Part shown: piece by piece, positions 36,401 to 46,480 of the stretch
Position numbering within the stretch: the first letter of the stretch is position 1
Layout of the letters: every line of letters starts with the position of its first letter
Assembly: GCF_954871325.1 (NCBI RefSeq)
Contig: NC_088775.1
Span: 82,561,561-82,625,560 of the forward strand
DNA: 64,000 nucleotides
Direction of reading: 5' to 3'
Origin: Gordionus sp. m RMFG-2023
Taxonomy: Eukaryota > Nematomorpha > Gordioida > Chordodea > Parachordodidae
Made by a program: the position numbers and the translations under genes
Notes under the pieces: model-generated
What the model was told of the DNA's origin: nothing
Databases searched by the model: none
Seen by the model: only the letters and a program-made list of their open reading frames with translations

Positions 36401-39400
36401 GTATTTCATTAATCTTGAGCCTAAAAATATATATTTTTAATTTCAGATCCTTTAAAAAAATATATGAGTTAACATAAATTGTGAAAATAATTATTCAAAA
36501 ATTTTTATGATAAATGCTTGTGGTGCCTTTCAAAAAGCCTAAAAAAATTTGAATTATTTTAAAAAAAGTTTCGTCGATTTTTGCAAAGTCCCATCATAAA
36601 ATTTATGATGCACGCGATGTCTCACGTTATTTTCCTTATTCTCCTGGGGCTTTTGAGTGTAAGAAATGATCAGCTGTTCCGACAAATGTTGGGTCTACCA
36701 CCGTTGGCAACATATTCAAACGATAACATCAAGGAAGAATTGCGCGAAGCTCAATATCTTTATTTTTTCGGCATAATTCATTTGTTAGTCGTGTTATGGG
36801 TCATAGGTTATTCAAAAAAACTTGACTATTTATCATTCAGATAATAAGTATGTAAATAATGAGGGGGGGGGGGGGGTAATTTAATCCATCCATTTAAAGG
36901 TCAATTAATTAAAATATAAAAATATATACCTATCCGCTCTCTATGCTATCGTTTATATGAATTTCTAAAATTAAAATAATTTAAAATTTTTTTTGCCATA
37001 TTTAAAAGGTTATTTGGTCACCGAAGTGAACCAGATTTTCAACGAAGGGCCTGCCAATTACCTAACTGATTGGTGGAATTACTTGCATTTTAATCTCATT
37101 CTTCTTTACTTTGCCGCTTACGCTACACTCTTCACCATATACTTCAAAATTTACAATACAATCAATTTCACGACCTTTCAAGACTTTTTGGCCGATATTG
37201 AAAGCCGCAACGGAAAAAGATGTATATTTTTTATCATCCTTGTCACACCTTATATCCAAAACTCTCTAGCATTACCTTCTTCCCCCTCCCCAAGCCGATA
37301 GCGTGAAACTCCCTTCCCCACGATAAATATAAAATGGATACTAGCTAAATATTTTACTATGAGGGTACCCCTTAAGATTTTAATGATGCAATTTATTTAT
37401 AACCCCTAGTGTTAGAGATCATCCTTGTATCTCTTGTCAGAGCTTTACCTAATTTTTACTAACATTAACGTGATTTAGTCAGGTTTTTAGAATAAAAAAA
37501 TGATTTAAAACTCTAAATTTAACCTCAATTTGAAGATCGAAACCAATATTTTTTGGATAAAAATCCACCATTCAACAAAGTTGAAATCTTAATTTTCGTA
37601 TAATATCACACCTATATATTTCGAATAATTTAAATATAACATAATATATAGCCGAATCCTTGGAAACACCGGTAGCTATTTTTAACGTATTCTTCTCGTT
37701 GGCAAACGTAATGAGCTTTATGCGTATGGCTTACTTCTTACCCGCTAACGAGCAAGTTGGTCCATTACAAATTAGTCTAGGTCGGATGATGGAAGATATA
37801 GTCAAATTCGGGTTTATTTTTGTGCTGGTCTTAACGGCCTTCATTTGTGGTATGACTAACTTGTATGGAATGTACAGTATAGAAGGATCCAACCATATAT
37901 TTACATCGTAAAAAAATATTATTCACAGATGGTTTTATAGGGTTTTGATAAAAGGAAGGTTAGAATCCATTTGCCTGTCCGCTCATTGTTTGATCTTTTT
38001 TGTCCTACCCGCCCATTTGCTGCAACTGAATACGTAAAATAAAAATAATTTATAAATAATGATGGGAGTGCGGGCTATTTTTTAAAAATCAGCGGATGCC
38101 TGCCCGTAGAAATTAGAATCTTTATCATTTTCATTAATTGATAATATAATTTTAATATACCAAAAAGTTAAAGAGTTGTGGCCAGTCTTGAGGGTCATTT
38201 ATGCCACATCACTCCTTTTGAAAAAAATGCCAGGAGTTAAAAAATTTATAAATACTGGGTCATGGGTAGAAAATTTTAATATCAAAATGAGCGGGCATGT
38301 TTATATATTTTTAAATCCCTGGGCACACGGGCTGGCGGGTTAAAAAAATTAAAATAAAGAGTGGGCGTGCTTTTTGGCCAAAACTCGCCCATTGCAGACC
38401 TTTGGTTTATGCGGCGCAGATCTTCTAATAGCAAATATTATTATTCGTATATTTTAGTCGTTTTTCTTGTTCAAATTTATATGTATTTTAGCGTTAATAA
38501 ATAAATTATTTAAAATTATATGTATATACATAGTCTACAAGGTACTTTCGGGATACTCTTTTGGTCCACTTTCGGCATGGGTGACCCCAGTGCCCCCAAA
38601 TTTGATAATAAATCAAGGATTTTCATCCAAAATTCGGGGTATATTCTTTATGGAATGTATACAGCTACTTCATTAGTCGTGCTCGTTAATATGCTCATAG
38701 CTATGATGACCGATTCCTTTCAACAAATAAAAGTTTTTTTTTGCCTTCCTTTTTGACATTTTTTTAAAGTTGTTCCAGGATAGAATCTTGATTAATAAAT
38801 ATTTTGACAATTATTTAGCACTTAAATATAATAATAAATAGTTCAATCAGATAATGGGGAAAAATAACTTGCGGAAAATAATTACTAAGGATAATATTTA
38901 AGGTCAAGAATTATCCTTATCTTTTTAATTGTGCCCCAGTATATCAGTTTATTTAAGTTCCATTTTTCCGTGATTTTCGCAGTTTAATTGGTCCAAATTT
39001 TTTTGCATAGGTCTTTTTTTCGAGATTCACATTATTCTACATTTTCCCCTTTGCATTCTTATATTTCGTTTCTTTTTCCATCTTACAGGATGATGAAGAC
39101 GTTGAATGGAAATATGCCCGTTCCAAGCTTTGGATGTCTTTTATCCAAGAACGCGAATATTTACCTATTCCATTTAATTTGATTCCATCGCTTGATTTCT
39201 TGAGTGGAATTTTATTTGCCTTGGCAGAGTTTGTAAAGCACACCAGTTTGTTGATTATGCGCAAAGTGTCGCTTCATAGCGGTGCTAACGACCCAAATAT
39301 TTACAATGTAAAATTACATTTTTTTTTATGATCGTAAATCTGACTATTTATATATAAAACTTTAATGAATCTCTCACACAACCTCTAAAAATCAAATTTA

Positions 39401-42400
39401 CATTAAATATATAACTCTTATAGTTCTAAAATTTATTTAAAGTAAAAGTACTTTTCTAAAAACTAAAAGGTTTGGTGAAATCCCAGATAGCCTTAGAATC
39501 GATAATTAGAGTCTTTACCGAATTTTGGATTATTTTAAAATATTATTTAGTTTTTTTAAATATTTTTGTATATATTCTATCTTCTATAAATTATTTCTTT
39601 ATTTTTATAGCATCAAAATTATTTTTCCTATCCGGAAAAAAAAAGAAACCTGAAAAAACTGCAGGGAAAAAATTGAGGAAAACTTAGGAAATAAAAATTT
39701 GCTGGGAAAAAATATTTACTTAAAACATGCCACAAAGAAATGTGCTATCTTTTTAATTAAAATGGAGAAAACACTAAGGGTGGATCATTTGTTAATATTA
39801 AACGGGACATTATTATATCTGATAAGATAAATTTGAAAAAAATAAATAAGTGGACAAGTATTAAATTATTTTTTTTAAATGATAAATTTCTTTTATTTCT
39901 TCTTCTCCCTTTAATGGCGATTCCTAGGTTTACCCAGGTTGGCCAGTTTTCCCTCTGATATTTTTTTCCATTTTTGACGGTCCTGAGCATCAATAATTGT
40001 AAGATTCATTTTTCTCATATCGGCCGCTATCACATTTAGCCATTACATCTTGAGTATCAATTTTAAGGTTTAAGGATTATGAAAGAAAAAAACATAATTT
40101 TTGAAAATTTTTTAGAATGTGGGAGATTTTGTGAGAGTTTTATGGTGTATTTAGGGAAATTTTAGAAATATGGTAGAATTGTGGTAGTTTAGTTGAGTAT
40201 GCTAAATTTCTACTTTTAAAAAAAATTGTGATAGTCTAGTAGTCAATGTGGTAGACCTAACAACCCTGGCTGTAGTCCTTTAATTATCAAAATGGCAAGC
40301 TATTTCTCTAAAAAAAATGAAAGGCCAAATACAAAATTCTTTGTAAAATAATCATCTTTATTTTAGTATATCAATTAAATTATCGCTGGGAAGAATCAGC
40401 TGTGATTTCGATGGCGTTAAATAACGCAATGCTTGAACATAACGCGTTTACTATAAATTCAGAATAAGGGTAATTTTTATGATATTATACATAAGAAATG
40501 TAACCTTTATAATTCTTATATTACTACCCTACTAAATCAAATTGAAAAGTCATTAATATTATTTTAATAATAAATTTCAACATAAAATTTTACATAGAGA
40601 GTAGTAGTCTCCAAAGGGCTAAATTTTTAGGTCCAGCCCAGTTTAGATTTAATTTCTCACTGCCCAGCCAAATTTGTATTCAGCCTTACCCGAATCGGTC
40701 CCATTTTTTACTAACTACCGGACTGGTTTTGTCCGGCTTTTTAAATCCAAGGCCTAACCCGAAATATATATAGTTGAACACCAAAATTAATTTATAATAT
40801 TGGGATGGTTTAAAAAGCTTAATAAATTAAATTCCTTTTAAAGTTTGCAGAGCAAATCTGAACCTAAATACATTTGGGAAAATCGATTATATCTTCAGCA
40901 AAATTTCTAAGTAAATATGAAATTAATAAATATGCTTGGGAGATGTTAACGTTTTTTTTTTAAAAAGCACAAATATTCCCAAAAATCATTCTCTATTCTA
41001 AGAACAATGATGATATTTCCTCCATTTGCGATTCCTTTTAAATATTCAATTTAAATACAAGTGTTTACTTGCCTAGCATATATTATTGTTATTTTTAATA
41101 TTACTTTTTAAATTTTTTAGAGATATAATCAAGATTTCTAATTTTTAACGCTTAATAACCTATCCTTTTTTTCCTAAACCCAGGTCAAAATTTTCTATTA
41201 ATCGGAATCGGTCTAAAACGTAAACAGAACGGGGTTCGTTTTTTTACAAAACTCTGCCGGGCCGAATTGAAAATTTTTTTTTAACAATTTTGACCTTCTG
41301 CAGGTTTCTGGGAAAGAATATGAACTAATTTTTAAAAAAATCTTAATATAATAAAAAAAATTTACTTGCGCTGTTAAACAGCTAGGACCGATTTTTTAAA
41401 CGGCCATAATATTATGTAAGCCACGAGATTTTGCTCATAGATGGCAGAAGGATTGGATTTCTATTTGCTAAATATCGACGCTTACATAATATTATTTTGG
41501 CTAAAATTATAATCAGGCCGTTTTTAAAAATCGACTCAAATCGGGCTGTTTAATAACACTAACTATTTTTTTTACTAGCAGAACTCCGATAAATTTCAAA
41601 TTTAAATTGATCAACAAATAGGTATCTATAAAGGTGATTTCTCCATTTTATTTAAAAGATAAATATTTTTTTTTTCCATTTATATCAATTTAAATATCCT
41701 TTTTTTATTATTTAATAAGGATTTTATCCTTACAGTTTTTTTATTTTTAGTTTTTTTCCCTCTTCCCCCCCCCCCCTATTAATGAAGTGCTACTAAATAA
41801 ATGACTAATAAGAATTTTTTTCAAAAAAAATATAACTAAAAATTTTATTATTTAGAGAAATCGGGAAATGGGGTTGACCAATGGGCTGAACCGGGAAAAT
41901 AAGCGGGATGGAATTATTGACGACAAATATGATGTAAGCCAATGGGGTGGATTGTCATTCATTAAAGGGATATTATAGTTAATGTTTTAAGGGGTCAGGT
42001 TTGATTTTGGTTATCTTTTTTGTGTTAATTTTAATCTGGATTTCCTATTTTTTGTTGCTAATTTTGATTTCCTATCTTTCTTTGCTAATTTAAACTTAGA
42101 TTTTATTTAGCACTTAGGTTTTTCTGGGTTTTTAAAAAACCGCAAAATTTATTTTGACCCTGGATGCCAAAACTCTAAGCACTGCCATGAGTTCTCAAGA
42201 ATTTATAAATCTATATTTCGTTTTCCGTTAAAAACTATCCTTTGATTTATCACGCTTATGTATGGTTCAAGATCAATATATCTACTAGCGATGTCTGAAA
42301 AAGATAATTATTTAGATATAATTTTGTAAATAAATTTTGAACCTTAAAAAAGGAAAATTAAAGCATAAATTGGGGAATTAATTTTGTCATGGTATTTTTA

Positions 42401-44705
42401 AAAAATATATAATACGCTAAATTTGGAGCGGAGAAATATTTTCTTTTACTTAACTACTATTCCATCCAGGAAAACAATAATCCTTAAGATTTTTGTTAGT
42501 TGATGCTCTGGAACATGGACCCTAAATAATACATATTTTTTACCAGTTCCGTTTGATTCCTTGAATTGAAAATCTTTTAAACCCTTTCCATCAAATTCAC
42601 CTTTATTTATATATGCAAAACACTTTCTTTCCATAATAAATTTGATTCAAACTTTTTTAAATTATACCCTCAAATGTGTATCGTCCTTAGGGACTCTAAA
42701 TAAAATCCTAATTAGTTAGCTAGAATAAAATAAGGAAGTATCTTTTGTAGCAGTTCCACCTTTATATACTACAATAAAAAAAAATATTTATGCAAATTTA
42801 TTTCAAAAAAATGGATTTATTAAAATAGTTTTTATTATTATTAATAATAATATTATAAAATTATCAGATTATGATGAGAAAAATTATAAGACGTTATTTG
42901 CACGCAATTTTGTATTCAAGAATTCCACAAAATGAAGGTACTAATTTATTATAATTTTTATTTCATCCAAAGTTAGGGTATATAAAACTATTTATAATCC
43001 TAATCTTACATTATTATATTTATTCAACAAAATACACTAAACTTTATTTTTTTTTCTTTAGAGAAAAATAAAAAGGAATACCTCTGATGGTTTCTCCAAA
43101 TGGAGACCATCATGAGGCTGGTTTAATTGGCCTTGAAAATGGCTATAGTTTTAGTTGGCCTCTGCCTCAAAAATTAGCTTCCATAGGGTGGTTCTCGGTT
43201 TGATTCAAGATGTGTGAGCCCATAATTCTTTTTTAAAAAAAATGTTAGGGCAAGTTTTCCAAAAGTTATAAGTGAAGTAAAAATGATAGATATAAAAATA
43301 TGAAGATTTTGAAATTTTTGGCCATAATTCGCTGTTTAGTTTAAGGGCGTAACATGTATGAATAGTTTAAAAAAATCTTTGAATTTTGCAGCCCAAACAA
43401 GTGCGAGAATGACTCAAGATTATCAATGAAATTGGGTTATATAGGCTCTATCATTATTTGAATAAAATTAAAGGGGGGTAGAGGTAGTTTTAATTTGTTT
43501 CCTTTTTCTTTGTTTGCTAATTTTGATTTGGTAGTAGGGAGTAGGGAAAATAGAGGAAAGTCGGAGAATAAAATTTTAAAGATGTAATTGGGTAAAAATT
43601 TTGGCCTACATATAAATATTGAAATAGGTAAGTTAAATAAAAATCTGATGTCCAATCCCCCTTTTTAGAGCGAAAATCATTAAGGCATCTATATACTTTT
43701 TCCAGGGAGGAATATATATTGTTGAGTATATGGTTATCAAAAAAAGCTTTATTATGTATTAAAACAGTGGGCTTCAATGATATCATTAAGTTAAAATGTT
43801 TAGATTAAGGTGTGTATGAGTTCCTTCTATATGAATAGTTATTTGATATCGTTTTAAATATAAATTTGTAATATCTTTATGATTATCATTTTTTTATTAA
43901 CTGAACGAAATTTAACTAATTGGAAAGATGTGTTGATATCATCACTAAAAAATATAATAGTGCATATCCCCATTTTGCCGCCCTTATAATTCGTTATGAA
44001 TTATTTCCCAATTATTAAAATATAGCTTTCTTATGGATTTAGCTAAAAGACAACAGGGAGACCTAGCCTAGGCACATATATGTTATAAATTATTTAACAT
44101 GGGATATTAAAAACTGGCTAACTATAAAGCTTACCTATTTATTTAAATATTCATATTATTCAACATTGTCGACAATGGTGTCTTGCAAGGGATTTCTGTT
44201 TTTTTCTTGGAATCTGGAATAATTGAGATATCCAAGAGCCCGCCCAATTTTTTTAAATGGGGGGTGGGGAGAGACTTGGACCCCACTCTAATTATATTTA
44301 ATATTTAAATTTGTTTTTTATTTAAAAAAATATATCTTATATAATATTAGATCAAAATTTGTCGTAAATTATTTGAAGTTCCAAAAAAATAAGCGGACCA
44401 CGTGTTAAGAGGGTTTGGTGAGTGACACGGAATTATTATGAATGATGGTTATTGTCATTTTCCAATTTTTTATAACTTTCATTCAAAAAAAAAATACATT
44501 AAATTTCGAGTTTTCTATATGTGCTTAAGGTGACACGATTGACATCAAATACGGCATGCTGAAACAAGCTAATGAAAAAATAAAGAGTGATATCAGTGAA
44601 CTCAAAGGTATGCTTACAGAGTTTAGAGACAATAAATACTCCAGCAACAACTCTAGGAGATCATCCAATATAAAAGGAAAAGACCTCCTTAATATAAAAC
44701 TTTAA
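24442..44705 (+). CDS. TRPC-family cation channel, complete, 11 exons, 885 aa
   Basis: Plasma-membrane non-selective Ca2+/Na+ channel subunit of the TRPC family, which works as a tetramer downstream of phospholipase C. Exons: 24442-25239, 31263-31508, 36162-36326, 36569-36806, 37009-37221, 37652-37907, 38534-38732, 39089-39307, 41856-41933, 42868-42937, 44530-44705; phases agree at every join. Residues 1-266 carry ankyrin repeats and the TRP_2 linker, including PRPHIYDCKCISC (His plus three Cys, the TRPC zinc site). Residues 267-403 contain the linker, HPSCQQQL and the first hydrophobic helix. Residues 404-640 hold helices S2-S5, including VGPLQISLGRMMEDIVKF. The pore exon has GILFWSTFGMGDP with the LFW triplet, then S6, VVLVNMLIAMMTDSFQQI. 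The TRP helix is EWKYARSKLWMSF. The tail has a basic helix, IMMRKIIRRYLHAIL (calmodulin/IP3-receptor-binding region), and a coiled coil, KYGMLKQANEKIKSDISELK. The start is the first ATG upstream of the ankyrin region; an additional 5' exon is possible. Confidence 0.95.
27488..27628 (+). CDS. Small unidentified open frame inside the hAT-like element
   Basis: A 46-residue frame starting MTKMPAKSGPPVLFSDNPGP, proline- and serine-rich, lies in a patch that is much less AT-rich than its surroundings. It could be a remnant first exon of the surrounding element's transposase gene. I recognise no family and would not treat it as a host gene. Confidence 0.25.
   Translation: MTKMPAKSGPPVLFSDNPGPSNSVDPPSPMDEQPTNLASTITNIQI
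27771..29408 (-). mobile_element. Short Ty3/Gypsy LTR retrotransposon with both LTRs, nested in a hAT element
   Basis: Two direct repeats of about 216 bp (27771-27986) and 239 bp (29170-29408) bound the element. A 5-bp target duplication, ccgat, flanks it at 27766-27770 and 29409-29413. Read on the minus strand, the LTRs begin TGTTACATC, a primer-binding-like stretch (TTTGGCGACGAGG) follows the first LTR, and a purine-rich tract precedes the second. The interior keeps a fragment of Ty3/Gypsy reverse transcriptase (WSTPMVVVRKTSGELRL, about 28185-28388). At about 1.6 kb it lacks most of gag-pol and is broken. The close LTR match suggests a moderately recent insertion, younger than the hAT element it interrupts. 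Confidence 0.88.
28449..28815. repeat. Minisatellite inside the LTR element, about 65-bp unit, six copies
   Basis: Each unit runs through CTATAATCCATGGAAATC, TAAATAGGCTGCATC and TTTTGATAGTGCCCTTTATC. Units begin near 28449, 28500, 28551, 28618, 28683 and 28750, and several are shortened. A seventh unit starts near 28801 and stops after a few bases. The array accounts for almost a quarter of the LTR element. Confidence 0.85.
30171..31016. mobile_element. Non-autonomous hAT-like element with GGTCCGG-rich ends
   Basis: A perfect 8-bp target duplication, tgagacat, flanks it at 30163-30170 and 31017-31024. Both ends are arrays of GGTCC/GGACC words (for example CGGTCCGGTC and GACCGGTCCGGACCACGGTCC) in inverted orientation. 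The terminal repeats are imperfect: AGTGAAGGTCACGG against GAGGTCAAAGATC. The 850-bp interior is AT-rich, with no transposase frame that I recognise. It lies in TRPC intron 1, about 250 bp upstream of exon 2. Confidence 0.8.
31110..31225. repeat. Degenerate AGTAACTTGAAA tandem array
   Basis: About seven copies of a 15-18-bp unit (AAGTAACTAGTAACTTGAA, AAGTGACTAGTAGTTTG and so on) lie within 150 bp upstream of TRPC exon 2. The words resemble the subterminal TAACTAGTTAC arrays of the hAT element at 427-1802, so this may be an orphan end of that family. Confidence 0.6.
32058..33463. repeat. Nested long inverted repeat in TRPC intron 2
   Basis: A block of about 190 bp, reading GGCTTCCACCACC, then CTACTGTCAGGGCCCATTT, then GATCCACTAATTGACAGTAA, occurs once forward (about 32139-32330) and twice in reverse complement (about 32820-33015 and 33270-33460). 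The sequence outside the first pair (about 32058-32138 and 33016-33105) is also inverted. A second pair, about 32700-32790 and 33170-33265, is inverted as well. The order is X-T-Y-Z-T'-X'-W-Z'-T'. No coding frame is visible. It is best read as a foldback or TIR-type DNA transposon rearranged by partial duplication. Confidence 0.8.
33807..34201. mobile_element. hAT MITE with CAGTGGCG ends and perfect TSD
   Basis: It begins CAGTGGCGTAGCTAGG and ends AGCTGCGCCACTG, with an exact 8-bp duplication ggttgacc at 33799-33806 and 34202-34209. Just inside the left end is a compact stem-loop array (CGGGCCTTCGGCCC and CCGGCCTTCGGCCGG). Its ends are of the same class as those of the coding hAT element at 5557-7151, which suggests related transposases mobilised both. 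It lies in TRPC intron 2. Confidence 0.92.
34895..35255. repeat. Probable non-autonomous element with GGGCC-type ends
   Basis: A CGTGCCTGGGCCAGG patch on the left and a CAAGGCCCGTGAAGG patch on the right face each other across an AT-rich interior, with further GGGCTTGGGC and GACTGGGCCTGC words near the right end. This resembles the layout of the elements at 30171-31016 and 40600-41310. I could not find a convincing target duplication. Confidence 0.45.
35549..35957. mobile_element. MITE with 45-bp inverted ends (TAGCTGATAG family)
   Basis: The left end reads ACTAGCTGATAGCCTGTCAA, then GAATGACGGGGAATCAG. The right end is its near-exact reverse complement, CTGATTCCCCGTCATTC, then TTGACGGCCTATCAGCTAGT. 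The flanking bases are AT-rich, so a short duplication (for example TA) cannot be separated from chance. There is no coding capacity. It ends about 200 bp upstream of TRPC exon 3. Confidence 0.85.
37950..38405. repeat. Probable GC-ended element in TRPC intron 6
   Basis: It contains CCTGTCCGCTC and CTACCCGCCCATTTGC on the left, and GAGCGGGCATG, GGCTGGCGGG and AAACTCGCCCATTGCAG on the right. These sit in mirror orientation around an AT-rich core and stand out from the intron background. No clean target duplication was found. It nearly fills the 626-bp intron. Confidence 0.45.
39895..40000 (-). pseudogene. Possible LINE reverse-transcriptase tail fragment
   Basis: On the minus strand a short frame reads MNLTIIDAQDRQKWKKISEG followed by a basic stretch. 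This resembles the AxDRxxWR motif near the end of many non-LTR retrotransposon polymerases. It is only about 35 residues and nothing else of a LINE is visible, so the call is weak. It lies in TRPC intron 8. Confidence 0.3.
40600..41310. repeat. Probable GGGCC-ended element in TRPC intron 8
   Basis: The left side carries GGTCCAGCCC, CTGCCCAGCC and ACCGGACTGG words. The right side carries AATCGGTCTAAAACG and GCCGGGCCGAATTG in the opposite sense. Between them is AT-rich DNA with no frame. The style matches the element at 30171-31016, but I found no clear flanking duplication. Confidence 0.45.
41366..41561. mobile_element. MITE of the TTGTTAAACGGCT family, nearly complete
   Basis: It aligns end to end with the copy at 56997-57219: GCTGTTAAACAGCT on the left, a central AAGCCACGAGATTTTGCTC, and CGGGCTGTTTAATAACACTA on the right. 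The left terminal bases are eroded. It lies in TRPC intron 8, about 300 bp upstream of exon 9. Confidence 0.8.
43083..43260 (+). repeat. Possible tRNA-derived SINE
   Basis: A less AT-rich island holds an A-box-like TAGTTGGCCTCTG (near 43155) and, about 50 bp later, a B-box-like GGTTTGATTCAAG (near 43196), spaced as in a tRNA-type RNA polymerase III promoter. It is followed by an A/T-rich tail. Just upstream is a short hairpin, GATGGTTTCTCCA with TGGAGACCATC. Only one copy is visible in the window, so the call rests on the promoter-like boxes. Confidence 0.35.
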
Positions 44706-46037
44706 ATCAAAAATTATATTCGTACCTCACTCGTGTAGGATTTAAAATACTAGATTTATCAATTATGTAATTTATTAATTGACACACGCACACACACATA
44801 CCCTAAAATGGAAAAATAAAAAATATATTTGGGATCTCGATAAAGTTAGAAAATACTATTTTAATAAAATTATTAAATGGGTGAAATTTAAAAAGTATAT
44901 AGATGGGAATGAAATAGAGTGAGATAAAATGGGAAAGAAAGAATCTTCTATATTAAAAATTGAGAATTATGGCGGCATAATTTTAACTGGAAATTAATAA
45001 TAGGGTCAAAAACTGTATTTTAAAGATCCTTTAATATAATTTAAAATGTTAAATTCAAATTGTAAAATCATAGTTTCATGAGCTATTTTTAGAAGTTTTT
45101 TTTCTTATTGTTCTAGTCAAGTTGTTAACATGAAAATGTGATACCATTATTTTATAAGTGGGGCCAAATTTCATGAATTATTAAGTTATAAATTATTTAT
45201 AAGGATAAATTCGATAAAATAATATAGTATTATTTATTAATATTATAATAAAAGTTAAAAAAATATCAAGTTTTTTTGACAAAATTTCAGAATGAAGGCT
45301 TGGGAGGGTAAAAAATAGTGAATTTCAAAAAAAAAAATTAGATAAAATAATTTAAATAAAATAGTGACCTCTGCAAATAATCATTCGTGTTTTGCCTTAT
45401 AAAATATTGACACTAAATATCATAATTACAATAGTTTGTAATATATTTGAAAATAGTATTCGTACGAAAATAAGTTGCGAAATATTATTTATTAAAATCT
45501 ATTCACCATATTTCAATATAGCCACTAATAAGGTTGGTAAAAATCCATCCTAATTTAAAAAAATATCAAAAAATAGATTTTTTTAATTTAAATTGCGATT
45601 TAAATCAAATAAAAATTTTAATTAAAGAATTATGGGATATGATTGTAAAATAGTTTTTTAAATTTCTGCTTAATATTATCTTGCAAGTAAAGGACTAATG
45701 TTCAAGGGAACAGGTTAGGAAATTGTTGAAAATTAAATAATGTTGTAATTTGAGATTATTTTTCCAAATAAAGAGCCGCTGATATATAATTTATTTTAAA
45801 TTTACTATAAATTTATAGTTGAATTTTCTGATTCAAATAAAAATGCCAAATGAAATTTAATTTTCCCAAACTAAAATTAGCTATGCTATTTCTAAACCGG
45901 TTAAGAATTAACCCAATTTAAAACTCTTAATGGCTGAAAGAATTCGCAAACGTTTTTCACAATTTACATGTTAATAAAAAATAAGTAGTAATCAACTTTC
46001 ATCCTTATCTAAACGATACAATCAAGCTTTAACTCTT
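44706..46037. other. AT-rich stretch downstream of TRPC
   Basis: It must contain the TRPC 3' end; AATAAA-like words near 44815 are candidates, but they are common in such AT-rich DNA. I see no gene here. Confidence 0.35.
44781..44802. repeat. (CA)n microsatellite
   Basis: A short run of CA dinucleotides with one interruption (acacacgcacacacacata). Confidence 0.8.
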
Positions 46038-46480
46038 GTACATTTCTTATCCTACCTTCTAAATCCGAAATATCGTTCAAATTTAACAACCAATGATATG
46101 GAAACGGCAATGGAATACGGGGGACTTCTGTATCCAAACACTGACATTTTATCTATCTTGGTAAAGTTTCAAACAAGATCAGAGCCATTTACTAAATATA
46201 TGTTTTCGGATAATATAGTAAATAAAATAGACCCAATTAAATGGTGGGTAGCCCAAGATAATTTGATAAAGGATGTGAATATTCTAAAAATAATAAAACA
46301 ACTATTTACTGTATCTTCATCATCCGCTTCAGTCGAGAGTATTCTCATCGTTTAGAGTTGTTCATTCGAAACTTAGGAATCGGTTATAAACAGAAAAAGG
46401 CAGGAAAATTAGTTTTTTTATTTAAGCAATTAAATTCTTATAACAATGTCGACGATATAGATATTACTTGTGATTTTTAA
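46038..46480 (+). pseudogene. hAT transposase C-terminal fragment, frameshifted
   Basis: The frame reads LVHFLSYLLNPKYRSNL, then MEYGGLLYPNTDILSILVKF, then DPIKWWVAQ and QLFTVSSSSASVESI. This is the hAT order of helices up to the WW and the SSSASVES dimerisation motif. At about 46345 the frame shifts, and the expected continuation (RVVHSKLRNRL) appears in another frame. Later stops interrupt the tail. The catalytic DDE part and element ends were not found. Confidence 0.8.

Noticed and set aside
37062-37259. 65-residue minus-strand frame inside TRPC exon 5
   Set aside because: It is the antisense shadow of a coding exon whose plus-strand translation matches TRPC.
39472-39687. Plus-strand frame with a hydrophobic stretch and a lysine-rich tail after TRPC exon 8
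   Set aside because: It is not in phase with exon 8 or 9 as a required exon and has no TRPC similarity. It lies in intron 8.
43437-43786. Two overlapping minus-strand frames of 72 and 89 residues
   Set aside because: They lie in TRPC intron 10, show no family motif and have AT-driven composition.
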